64,000 bases of DNA from positions 53,768 to 117,767 of the forward strand of contig VZRG01001960.1 in NCBI GenBank assembly GCA_013397435.1, read 5' to 3'. The notes beneath the pieces are model-generated. The model saw only the letters and a program-made list of their open reading frames with translations. It had not been told where the DNA came from and made no database searches. How positions within the stretch are numbered: position 1 is the stretch's first letter; the number at the start of each line of letters is the position of its first letter. Below, piece by piece: positions 36,001-48,200 of this stretch. This DNA is from Erythrocercus mccallii. Taxonomy: Eukaryota; Chordata; Aves; Passeriformes; Dicruridae. The translations under genes were made by a program, and so were the position numbers.

Positions 36001-38190
36001 CCACCTCTGTTTTGGGAAAAGGAGTCCCTGCTCTAGAGACAACCTTCTGAGGGATGGGTGTGTGTAATTACCTTGTTTCTAACTTACATCAGTCAGAATG
36101 TGTTACAGCTTTAGTCTCCTTTTTAAACTGAGATTGCCAATGGCATGACACGTAATGGCAAGATGAGGTGACATAAAGCGATTTCATGGCTGTGTGACTG
36201 TTCCCAGTCCATTTTCTAGCTTTCAGGCAGGCACGTAGTAGGTGGAAAAGGCTGAATGTACACGGGAGTGAGCATCCATGTTGGAGAAAGCAGTCCATGT
36301 TCAGAGCAGATTACCAACACATTCAGGGCTGTGTTAAGTTCTGCTCTGTCCTTCTGGGAGAATGGGAATAAGTTATTTCCATGCACCACACTGAGTGCCT
36401 CCCAAAACAGAGAGAACATCACTTCTTCATCTTGCCAGGCATCTATTTCAGAGTGACGAGTCTCAGGCAAAGGGGAGGAATGCTGCAGAGGGCACTGCCC
36501 ACACTGGATTTCTTCACTTGCGATGACAAGAGCTTGATTCCAGTGTCTGTCAATCTGATGGTTTTCACCACTAAATGGGAACATCTTCTCTATCCTGTAT
36601 TTTTATACCATTGCCCAGTCTCCTGAGCAGCTGGAGAAAAAACAACTACAGAGCTATAAAAATGGAAAATGTTTTTTCGTACGCTTCAATGACAATTTCC
36701 TCATCTGTGTCACATTCATAATGGAGTGTAACCATTTTTTGTTAAAGACTACCTATTTAGGAGAAAAATACATTGGTTTATTTCTGGGTTTATCTGTGTG
36801 GAGTTGATTTTACACCAGGGCAGAGGGAGCTGTGCAGGTATTGAAACTCAGGGCATCAAATCCTGCAGCAATGTTTAACTGAAATGGTGTCCCTGTTTTT
36901 TGAAACTAAGATGAGCTACCCAATTAAACTTTCAAATACCACAAGACTTATCAGAATGTCTAGGAGCAAAATAACACCATCCTAGCCCTCACTGTTATGA
37001 AAGTGAGATGGAAAGTCAGTTCAGAGGAGCTGTGCAAAGGAGCATTCAGTGATGCAGCAACAAGATGGGGTATCTTTTTGGTTAAAATATAAGAAAAGAC
37101 TTTCTGATCTTGTTACAATGCCCAAGTCCAGACTGTTCAGTGGAGTTAGTGTGATGCAATTTGCCTGCAATAGAATCTCAAATGCTGTCATTAATATATG
37201 GCTCCAAATACCTTTTACCTCGTTTTTCCATTCTTGCATCCCTTCTAGCCCCCTTTTCCAGAAGTTACCTCAGCCAGTTTTAGTATGGGAATGGCCAGTG
37301 AAATATTGGTGTCATTTCTTAGAAAAGAGAGAAAAAATAAACACTGGAACGTATCCCTGCACTTCTCTAATTACAGGAGCAATCAGGCAATGAAGTAGTA
37401 TAGCGAGGATAATTCTTCTGGGCATCCTTGAAACTCTCCATAATACATTTTATTTGGAACCATTAAAATGCCATTACATGCTAAATACTTTGGGATACCT
37501 AAAAGTACAAAGAATTGTGCATTAAGGCTCAACAATCATCTTATGCAATAGGTAATTATCTTCCCAGTATTTTGATTTTTAATCTCAAATCATAGCCCAT
37601 AATGACAGTTCTTTCCTTGTCCCAATAACAACTGTCTGCTAAATTTAGAAAGAATTTTACATCTTGGGTGTACTGTTAACCACTACTTCAGATTCAAACA
37701 GGCAGGAGGAAGCCTTTAGCTGTCATCCTACGTAAGATTTACCTATCCCAGGGTTACCAAATCACTGTACGTATGCTGAACTAGAAGACAGCTTTAGCTA
37801 CTTGTCCATGAAGAGACTTAAAAAGTCTCCAGGAACCCATGAGCTGCCTACACCTTGGATCTGCATCCCCTGACTTAGCTAGGGTGAAGAGTGGTGGAGT
37901 TTTGTGCCAGTCTACATAGTAAGGTGGGAGTGGGGAGGGTTTTGTTCAATTTATGACACCTGCTGCTGTGATTTTACTGTCATTTTTTATTTTTTTTGCA
38001 TCATCCAACCTATTGTTAACAACCCACTGAGTTCTAACTTCAAATAATTGCCTTCATAGATAAGTATACCTTCTGAAATCCTTTTATTGCTTTAAAACAG
38101 AGCACACATTTCCTGGTGTATGTATCACTAAAAATAAACAATCTGGGAGTAAATTGAGAGTAACTTAGAAATCAAAGCAGTTTTACATTG
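33058..38190. other. Intergenic stretch between the LTR and the CR1 cluster
   Basis: Nothing recognisable beyond short unrelated open frames on both strands. No CpG island, no domain-bearing ORF and no clear repeat was identified by eye. Confidence 0.45.
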
Positions 38191-38192
38191 AG

Positions 38193-38262
38193 TGATAGAA
38201 TCATGGAGTGCTTTGGGTTGAAAGGCACCTTAAGATCATCTCATTGCAGCCTCCTGCCACAA
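38193..38262 (-). mobile_element. CR1 LINE 3'-end fragment
   Basis: ATAGAATCATGGAGTGCTTT then GGGTTGAAAGGCACCTTAAG and ATCATCTCATTGCAGCC is the reverse complement of the CR1 3' end (TCCAACCC...ATTCTATGATTC). Confidence 0.85.
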
Positions 38263-38290
38263 GCAGAAGTTGACTGATAGACTCCAAATG

Positions 38291-38314
38291 AGGAGGAGGA
38301 GGAGGAGGAGGAGG
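38291..38314 (+). repeat. (AGG)8 trinucleotide microsatellite
   Basis: Eight AGG units just downstream of the CR1 fragment. Confidence 0.95.
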
Positions 38315-39124
38315 ATGTGCTTGTATTGGTCACACACCACTCATGCTCCAGACAGAGCTGCAGAAGCGGCTCCCATCATTTAAAATTATCAGGATGTGAA
38401 ACACAAGCGCTTAGAAAATTTTATTAGATTTTTCTTTGTGCATGTCCTCTCCCTGCGAAAACCATCAGTGAACAATTCTGTGACAGAATGTCAGCACAGA
38501 TATGCTGGAGAAGAGCGAATGCAACAGTGCTGGTGTGGAAGATATTATTTCAGCCCAAAGAAAATTACACATCTTCATTCCAGCTGACAACCTACACAAT
38601 GCCATGCCTGAAACATAAATGATACACTGTTTAGCTGGAAAAGCCATTAGGCGTATGATCAGAGTGGAAGTGAGTTAACTGTCTTCCCAGAACAAATACT
38701 GCTTTGCATTTTACATAAGCAACTTGACAGGCTTTAAAAACTGACTTCCAGATTTCGCTTAAAAAAAAAAAAAAAAGCCAGTAGGAAGAATGGAGACCTC
38801 CACTCAGTGCAGTTTGCCCTTCTTCCCACTGGTACACCTCCAAAGTGAGAAGCATGCTGATGGATCTGCCCAAGAAATGGCATTTCCAGACTTTTCTTGG
38901 CAGCCTGAGAAGTCTTCTGTATTCCAGCACTTTTCATGTTGCTCATCCAGCTTTCATCTGAATCTTTGTTGCTCCTAATCGTTTACGAAGGCATGTGGCA
39001 AAAACTTTAGAAAATCAAGGTATATTTCAGCTTTTATCAGGAATGTAAAAATAATTACAAGATGCAGGAAACCCAGTCTTATGTTGCTCTCATGTTTTGC
39101 CCTCCTCTGCTGTCTTTTTATTTT
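38315..39124. other. Intergenic DNA between CR1 fragments
   Basis: No coding exon recognised; a 17-base A run occurs near 38761. Confidence 0.45.
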
Positions 39125-39345
39125 AAATTAGAGTCATAGAAAATACATTTGGGAGGACTTGCCCTAAGGCAAAATCAACCTGTACCAATTCTGGCAGGTA
39201 TTTGTCTCATCACCCTGAGTGTTTTCTAAGACCTGTAGTGATGGGAATTTCATGTGCTCTCTAGACCTCTTATTCCTTAAAAACAGAAATTGTTACCTAA
39301 CATCTATTTGAAATGTAAGCCTACTATTTTCTGTCTTCTGAAGTG
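39125..39345 (-). mobile_element. Old, diverged CR1-like fragment (tentative)
   Basis: AGAGTCATAGAAAATACATT at its start and a later block resembling the 'fails to be replaced by a spliced frame' type CR1 3' UTR (CTAGACCTCTTATTCCTTAA, TTACCTAACATCTATTTGAA) suggest an ancient minus-strand copy. Similarity is weak by eye. Confidence 0.35.
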
Positions 39346-41600
39346 GGTGTAGGAAGAATTACTGCATGAAGGAGAAAGTGTGGGTCAAAGCAGGGTAATA
39401 GAGACACGTCACACTGTCCACCCTGGTCTCACTGATGTAGTGGAGACAAACTGGTCTCCAGGAGGCTTGGGGGAGAACTGAAACTCCAGTTCCTCCAAAG
39501 AACTACACAGCCTCCTTCCTTGGTCTCTCAGGATCCCTGTGGGGTGTGCAGCAGCCAGGCTAGGGGTGCAGGGGGGTTAGGCACAGCTTTAGCACCACAG
39601 CACAGTGTGCTGTGCTTCACATTGGAAAGCAGGGAAAACTTGTATTCAGCAGCAGATGTAGAACCAAGAGTTTACTAAAGAACATAAAAAATATAATAGT
39701 CATGCCCAGCAAAATGAACTGCCTTTTTTATTAAACTTCATTCCCCAGAATTTGTTTGCATGTCTGTAATGCCAAGATTTCTCTCATAGAGCCAAGGAAC
39801 TGAAGGCTATCTGTCTGATTTGAAGTAGGTTGGCTGTAAGTTCTGTACATTAAAATATTAATCTTTTTCCATTAATTGCTATGGGGGAGTTATTCACTGA
39901 CTGAAAGAACCTTTTGTATTTTGTATCATACATACCAGTTCTAAGACAACACTTCATTATATTATTTCAGTCCTCTGTCATGAGTACAGGTTAGTGTTCC
40001 ACTATACTAACAATAATTTAAAAATCTTCATTTGAATGATGCAGTATCGTAGTTCACCATGCTGGAAGGACCACAGGACACTTGGGACTTTGCGGTAAGA
40101 CCGGGGGCAAGAAAAGGCCTCGCCTTGTTATTTCATTCTATTATATACCTGCAGGAAACATGACCATGGATTGGAGAGTGGGGTTACCACCTCTGAATCA
40201 CATAGGTTAGACAGACCATCAGTCTGCACTCTCCTCCTACCAAGGAGAATGCAAAACAATGGTATTATTTACAAAAACATCCCTCATGTTTTCATGAACA
40301 TGGTGTGGGAAAGTGAAGAGCTGCACTTTGATATCAGAGCTTAGAAAAGTCATGGTGACAATGCAGAGAAGGGCATTCAAAAGAGAAACTAGGATTTGGC
40401 TGAGCAGGCATGTTACCAGTTTGAACACATTTGCTGAAAGAAAGCACCTTCTCGGCAGGTGAGGAAAGTTTAGTTTCTCTTGTGATGTTATGGAGTTTAC
40501 ATCCTGCTGTATTCACAGTAAAGCAACAGTAAAGGGAATATTTTCTTATATCCAGCTCAAATGATAGTAGGGTTTTGTCTCCTATTGTTCTGTTTGGGTT
40601 TAGTTTTGGAGTTTTTTTCAGGAGAGATAATCTGAAACCTATGTCATACATATGGCTACCCCTTGAAGGTGGGAATTTCAGTTTTTCGTGTTTCCAAATT
40701 CCATTTGGAGGTACTGGGCAACATTTTCAAACATTTAGATGTGCATCTACATCTCTTTAGGAATCTAAGTTCAGGTCACCAGTGACAGCATGTCTGAAAA
40801 AAACCCCCATACAACTGAGAGGAAGATCTTGGAAATCTGAGTCCAATTTCTTCTGTATAAATTGGTCAAAGTCCATTTCAGAAAAGTAAGGAAAGATACT
40901 GATTGAGGATCCTAGATATCCATGCCTGAGACAGTCAGCCAACAGTCTCAAAAATATCACTTGTAGCTCAGTATTATGGGTATTAGATTCTGAGATAAGT
41001 ATCAGATGAAGTGGAAACAGAGGACTATCCAGACAATGGAAAGGGAAAAAAAGGAACACAAACTATGAATGGGGCTCAGGATGAGGAGTGTTTCCAGTCT
41101 CTGTTTAACATGAGGACTAATCTGGGAAACACAGTGGGACCAAATCCTTTTGTGGTCAGTACTGCTACACCTAATGAAGCCTAAAGTTGAGTCATGGGAT
41201 ATTTTATAACATGATTGCATTCTATAATTGTGTTCAGAGTGATAACTGTACATTAGAAGTAACTCTTTAGAACAATATTTGTTTCTACAAGCCTTATTAG
41301 ATAAACAGAGGAAAACAAATTCAGTATCAGTGTAAAAATCCTACTTTCTGTGGATAGTGCAACCCTGTATCCATGGATAGTATTCTTCATGAAAAAGGAT
41401 GGTTGCTCTCATCATCTTCTAGGGATACAGCACCAGGGTTGCAATGGACTTCAGCTGTGGGAAAGAATTGGGCACATTTTTGCATCATAATAGCTTGGTT
41501 TAATATGTTTAGAAAGAACCTGTCTATGCAGTTTTAATGTCTTTGGGAAAATAATAGAAATCAGCATTTCTCCAAAACCAATCAGGAATGTTTGATAGTA
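39346..41600. other. Intergenic DNA downstream of ADGRG4
   Basis: No recognisable exon. Short minus-strand frames (for example 40334-40651, 105 codons) show no known motif. It may include ADGRG4 3' UTR if the last exon is at 41602-41639. Confidence 0.4.
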
Positions 41601-41601
41601 T

Positions 41602-41639
41602 TCATTTTTCAGAGTATAGCCCCGCAACAATTTCTCCAT
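41602..41639 (-). CDS. ADGRG4: Speculative terminal exon of ADGRG4 (12 codons)
   Basis: An acceptor CTTCAAAG precedes a 38-base frame that is in phase with the donor at 42117-42118 and ends in TGA. It would give a C-terminus D-GEIVAGLYSEK. Only phase and an acceptable acceptor support it; no homology is recognised. Confidence 0.2.
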
Positions 41640-41745
41640 CTTTGAAGGGAAAACCTTTTGCTGGGGTTGTTCTGGCTTAAAAAGGCTAACAGCATGTCCT
41701 CTTTATCTTTCTGTAATCCCCAAGACCTTTGTTCTTTTGGCAATG

Positions 41746-41806
41746 CAATTCCAGTTAGAGAGCACCGCAGTCTATCTCAGGACTACGGTGCTCCCTAACT
41801 GGGAAT
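41746..41806 (-). ncRNA. Candidate pre-miRNA-like hairpin, about 26-bp stem, 8-nt loop
   Basis: Arms 41752-41772 and 41781-41801 are a 21-bp inverted repeat around the loop 41773-41780. Read on the minus strand, all 21 positions pair with two G-U wobbles; on the plus strand the same positions are A-C and C-A mismatches. Pairing extends about four more bases beyond one bulged C. This is the size and shape of a microRNA precursor and lies about 310 bases 3' of the ADGRG4 tail exon, same strand. A young inverted duplication or MITE remnant is the alternative. Confidence 0.45.
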
Positions 41807-42068
41807 AGTCCCATGTGAATGTCAGTCAGCTGGCAGAGGGTAGAATGTTCCTTAGGTGCCTAAGGTGACAGCTGAGCAGGCAGTTTCTCTTCTTTTGGAG
41901 AAGAGCTGTCCCAGGATTTTAAGACCTTTCTTATTTTTTCTAGTACAGCAAATGCCATATATAATGTTGCCATTAATCCCCAAACGGAAGCCTGGCACAG
42001 ACAAAGCAGTGAAAGGCTTCCTATTTCTTTTAATTAGTTAGGATTTGACTGTCACCATATGGAATTTA

Positions 42069-42277
42069 TTATGGTATATATCTATTACAGTCTAAGCAGT
42101 GTATACAGCTTTTCTTACCAATCTTGAAATTTGTATCTGGAGAAGTTCCGGGAAGCAAATCTGCATTGGAAGTTGAACTTGTTCCATTAGAATGTGGACT
42201 CTGCAAAGCCTGGGATGGTGATCTGTGGTTTAAATGCTTTGGTGTAGATCCAGCAGTTGCACCTGACCCACTCCAGT
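42069..42277 (-). CDS. ADGRG4: ADGRG4 cytoplasmic-tail exon
   Basis: Starts D-WSGSGATAGST, a Ser/Thr/Asn/His-rich tail. A strong donor (TTG|GTAAGA at 42114-42118) would end it at 42119 and require another exon. If not spliced, the frame runs 15 more codons to TAA at 42069-42071. Confidence 0.8.
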
Positions 42278-45200
42278 CTGAAACCAGAGAGTGGAAGGTG
42301 AAGAAATAAAATTCTGTACAGGTGCCACATCTCAAACTACCAGACAGCAGAGAGGGGAATGGTGTGTGCTTGCTTCCTGCTCCATCCTTCTGCCATCCTT
42401 ATTCCTGCCCGGAGGCTGGGGGTCTCTGTGCTACACAGTGCACAATTCCTGATGTTTTACATCAGCTCCATCACACTTGTGCAGGTGAAGCTGGATACCA
42501 GCAATTCGGTCTTCTATTTCTCCTTGAGGACCTAGTCTAGTAATACTAAATTGATAAGGTCACAAAGAAGGAGGCAGGAGTCACACAAAGGGGAGGAATT
42601 GCAGCCTCATCCTTATTTTGTCATACAACACTGAGCTGGCTCCTGCTCAAGAGAGAACATTCCGGTTGCTACTGAGAGCACTCGTGCTGAAATCCCCCTC
42701 TGCAAATGGAAAGCTGACTCTTCCTCAGCAGCACAGGGTGCACAGGATGCTGGGCACAAGACAAGATACAGGATTTTTAGTCTGGTTTCCTGAAAACCAA
42801 CTGGCTAAGCTTCTCCTTTTTATACCCCTTCATAACATCATTTTGTTTTGATAGACACACAGAGTTATTCAATTCTTCCACATTTCCATAAAAAATTAAC
42901 ATCACTGGAGTGGAATAAGAACAAGTCATGGCACATGCTATTTCTTGCTGAGCTGGCAAATAGAAGAATCTTAGAATAATTTAGTTTGGTTTAGTTTAAT
43001 TTAGTCTAGGAGGTCCTCACTCCAACCTCCTGTCCAGAGTTGGATCAAGTTGGTCTGGCATCTGTTCAACTGAATTTTGACTCTCCAAGGAGAGGGACTC
43101 CCTTCACCATCTCTCTGGGCCACTGTCACCTAACTAGCAAAAAAAAAATGCATTCCCTTATAAACAGTGTGAATTTCCATCACTTGTGGCTTGTGTCCAT
43201 TGCCTCTTGTCTTCTTGCTGTGCACCTCTGAAAATACATCTCTTTTCTGTAACTACCCCTCAGTTAGCCAAAGACAGCAAGACATCTCCCTTCTCCTTCC
43301 CAGGCTGAAAAAATCCAGCTCCTGCACATAAAAAAATAGCAACTAGTGTGCTTGTATTCTGCGTGAATTTCAGAATCTCAGCTTTATGAAGACTGGAAAG
43401 CCACCAAAAATATGGCTCACATAAGGGAACTGAATGGCATGTGAGAACAGAATTAAGAGATCGAGCTGAAATAGGTTTTGGAAACCTGCAGTTCTCTACT
43501 GCATGCTGTCACCGTGTCATCATATCACATGAGCAGTTAATGCAAATATAGGATAAAGACCTATTAAAGAACAATTATCCAATGCAATGCAGAAGGGCTG
43601 TTGAGAGGAGCCTGATTTCTTAATGCAGAACAAATGTGACACCAGTAGCAGACAAAGATCTATGAGTCAACTAAACAAATCCCTTCAGTGCTTACCAGAA
43701 TAACTACTCAGACGAAATCTTCCACAGCAGAAGTGTACTCGGCACTGCTTCACTACTTCATCCTTCATTAGGCAGTGAAACACAAAGATAAAGAACCCTA
43801 AAGGAGAAAGGAGAGATTAATGGGTTTTCCTGTGTGTTCTTCAACCTGCTGCCCCTTTTGTAAACTTCTGTCATGCCACTGATACCAGTGTGTTCTGTGT
43901 GGGCAAACTGTCCCTGGCCCAGCATCGGGATCTTTAAGGTCTCTTCCAACCCAAGCTAAGCTATAGTTTTGTAATTATGTTGGCCCAAAATTGCACTGAC
44001 TTCTCTGTACATATGAAAGGGTGATAGGAAGAGTTTTCTGCAGACTTGGTTTAAGAATAATCTGTAAGTCAATATGGATTCTATCTGGGTTTTATGCCCA
44101 GATGAAAAGGATCATGCCAGCTCCTGACAAAGCACATTTATTGGGAGCTGTGTTTCCAAGGCATGAATTCATGTCTTTAATAGTCTACCTATCACAGCAA
44201 TATTATTTAAATAAACCTGTCATCCTACTGCAACGAGGTTTTTCTTTTAAAATAGCTAAAGCCTGTAATACAAAAGCTGTATCAGTTCTCCTCTGCCCCC
44301 ATGCTTGAGTGACATGGTATTACAGATTTATTTTTATTTCACATCCCTAAACTCCTGTGCTTATAGCACTACTCCATTCAGAAATTACCTTGCAAGGTGT
44401 TAAAAATGCTGAAGAGATACATAAAAAATATCCTCATTTCTCCCCAGGCAAAAAAGGCAAAGCCCCAAGTTAAGCCCAGAAGAAACATCAGGCTGAAAGC
44501 ACTTTTGAGGTCTTGGAGAACACCTTGTTTCCAGAATCTGGATGTCTTTTGTGTCCTTGTTTTCACAGAGTGGATTTGAAGGAGAACAGTGATGAACATG
44601 GCTGTATTCATCAAAAATATTAAGAAGAAATAGGCCACAACAGAGATGTAGAACACTGTATTGTCCTGGATCCAACAACTGCAAGAAAGGGAGGTGTGTA
44701 TTCAATAAGGAGTTTTGTGAGGGAGAAACTCAGGACGCCTGGTTGCCCAAATAAGCATTCTGCATGGTTCTCCAACATCTAGTTAGGGGCATTCCCTAGC
44801 ATGCATTATTTTCCCCCAGTGAGAACATTCATAGAATCCCTGCCCTTGCCTTTTTTCATGGATGCTATGGAAATTCAGGAACTTTAGGACATGGATATTT
44901 CTGGCAGATTCAGATAAACCTCACAATTGTTTCACAACTTAATCATGTATAAACACATTCAAACTGCCTTAGGAAAACCAAGATGAATATGACTTAATTA
45001 AGGGTCTAAATAATAGCATACCACTGGTTAGCTTTTCCTTAGACATAAATAGGTGAATTCTACTTCTTTTTTTCTTAACATATTTTTATTAAAGATGGGG
45101 AACAATTTTCCCTCTGAGGTGTCATGGGTGTGTGTTGCCCCTCTGATGGGAGAAAATCCAAATAGTCCAGGTAATCTTCACCAACAAGTGATTGTGTTAA

Positions 45201-48200
45201 ACAAGAAAAAATGGAAGCATTCTTTGCCATAAAAGCATTTTTTAAAAGGATGAAAGAATGCAGTGTTTTCCCACTGGAAAAGAGAAGAGGTTGAGACAGC
45301 TGAAATGAAACTACTTGAAATTATGATGAGACAGTGATGTGAATTGACATTAAAAAAAAAAATACAGAAGGAAAGGTGCAAAATACTGGAGCAGTTATTG
45401 TGCCTTTAGATTTTACCAGAAACCCAGAACATGCAGAAGCACATACAAATATCTCATTAGACTGGGTTAATGCAAAAAAAGAAATGCACGGGAAATAAAA
45501 ATGGAGCTGACTGGCAGAAATCCTCCCTGTCCTCAAGCCCACTTGACCAATGTGGAAATTACTCCATGTAGTAGCTATGCATTCAAAATATTCCTATGAA
45601 CAAGAACCACTAAAACGAGAGGGTAAAGATGGGGGAGAAAAGACAAAAGTGAGATACTTCTGGTTATTCCTTGTATTTTTCAGATACTCTGGTGACCATC
45701 AAAAAGCTTAAAGTATTATACTTACAAATTGCTGTAAGGATGGCTCTTAGAGAGTGACCCATTGCCATAGAAGTCCTTATTTATAATGAGCACAAGAGTA
45801 ATTACAATAGCTGGTATTCCTAATGTGGAAAGCAAAAGAAAAATAAATAGTTTGATTCAAAAGAAAAAATTGAGAAGATGGAAAGAAGTCAGATAATGTC
45901 TGATATGTAATTACAGCACATATGTGCGTCTTCGGATCAAGCTCTATTCCCAAAGCTCCTTCTGAAAGAAGTGTAATTAAATGTGTAGCGTAGCAGGTTT
46001 AATCTCCTTATTTATGCAAATTACAAATGAGTAGGCATAAAAATATCTGTGTTTGCAAAATGTTTGTGAGTCTTCAAACATCTCCAGAAGGGATCCAATC
46101 TGGTAAAATGAAACCAGCTGATTATACAAAAGCTGAGGTGTCGAAGGATAAGCAGACCACAGCATTTTGTTTTAAGATCTCGTAGAGACAGATGTTTCCC
46201 AGGTGATGCTTTATCTTCCACACATTTCCTAGATTTTTTTCAGTTCTTGGCTTCTTCACTATAGAGAACAGCTACTGACAACAGCACCATCAAGGATCAC
46301 TGCCCCTGAGAACAATTTTGTGGCACATCAGGTCTGAGGATAGGGATGATAATATGCTGCATACTATTCAGGAGCAAAAAAAACAACCCTTAAAACAGAA
46401 TCTAATGGTAACCCAAAAAATACAGCCCAAATTCTGTAGGTCAGTGCCTCTGATAACCTTTTAACAGGTGAACCAGAATTTGGATTCTTTTTGGAATGTT
46501 TCTCCCAAACAAGTCTCTTATACTTGTCAGGGGAAGTCCTTGGGAGAGCAATGAACGAAAGCCAAATCCACTCTGTGTATGGGAATCAGGAAGAGAATGC
46601 CAGAAATGGTCACAATGCCTAGACTGAGCATCATCTCTCAAGGCCTTGGGAGGTGATGCTCAGTCACCTCGGAGCATCCCCACGCAGGGGTGAAGGCTGT
46701 GGGCACCATTACTCCACAGTCACACCCACTCATGTGAAGTACCATGATAAATCATCCTGTAAAGAGAGAAGGGGTAGGAAAGCCATGCCTTACACCCACT
46801 TTCAGTTGCATATGACTGTGCAGGGACTAACAAGCACTCTCTGCTAATGTCTCCTGGGACAGAAGAAATCCAAGCTGAACAGCCTGGGGGGAAGAGATCC
46901 ATCCTTATAGCGCAGGGTGCACATCGCATTTCTGCTAGCTCAGTGTCTTCACTTACTTCTGTAAATACGCCCCAGTATTAGAGAAGCTGACAAGCACAGA
47001 AGTGGAGAAGAAACCAGTCTACTTACCCCAACCAGCAATGCAGCATTTTAGGATGTACTTTGGGACATAAACATTGAAAACTTTGACAAGAGCCAAATAA
47101 AAGTGAACAGACTCCAGGCCCATCCAAGTGAATGCTGCAAGAAGGAAATAGTGGAGGAGCATGGCCACAGTGATGCAGAGGCCTGGCTGGTTGAACAATG
47201 TCAGCCAGGAATTGGTGAGGAAGACAATGTTCAGCATCAGCAGTGCAGCACAAAGGTTGAGCAGGATTTTTGAGGGGTTGTCTCTCCGCACACTCCTAAA
47301 AAGAAGGGGAAAGTCCACAAGGTTATCACTGCAACATCCAATTTACAGCCTATACACAGGAATATTCCAGATTCTTGACATAATATCTCACCCATGTCCA
47401 GGAATAAATTTTTGAAATGACAGAAATTTTTATTCTTTACAGACATTTTGCTCATGGTGAGAATGGTGAGACCCTGGCACAGGGTGCCCAGAGAAGCTGT
47501 GGCTGCCCCATCCCCAGAAGCATTCAAGGCCGGGTTGGACAGGGCTTGGAGCAATGTGGTTTAGTGGAAAGTGTCCCTGCCAATGGCAGGGTGTTGGACC
47601 TTTTGGTAAGGACCTTTTAGTAATCCCTTCCAATCCAAAGCATTCAACGATTTTGTGAAATTTAGGAACATAAAAATTGCTGAACAGTTCAGACAGGTGC
47701 TTGTATTGAAGCGTGAGTGTTCAAATATAATTTCACAACAGTCAGACATCAAAATAAAGCAATATTTATACTGTCAGCTCTCAGTCTTCCTTCTTATGCA
47801 TCACAGCATCAAATATTAAGAACATTCTGATAATTGCTGCAAATTCCTTATTGCCAAAATACTAAAAGCAGTGTAAGAAAAAAGATCAGACTTACTCAAG
47901 GGTTAGATACGTCATGAGCGTTATTCCCAGAAAAAGGGAAGAAGCACCACATCCTGCATAGCTTATCAAAGTTAATATATGATCATGTGTGACATCTATT
48001 TCTGTCCGGGCCAAGTCCTGTGTTACAAGATAAAGAAACACAACTGTTGGCCAAGACAGATTTAGAAAATTCCTTTCCACACTTTCATATTGTGAAATTA
48101 CTGTTCTGCCTACTGCTACTTTCAGAGATTAATATATTCATGTGTTTCTTACTGTATCATCCCACAGAATATCCAAACTAGTAAATGGTAAATTAAACAG

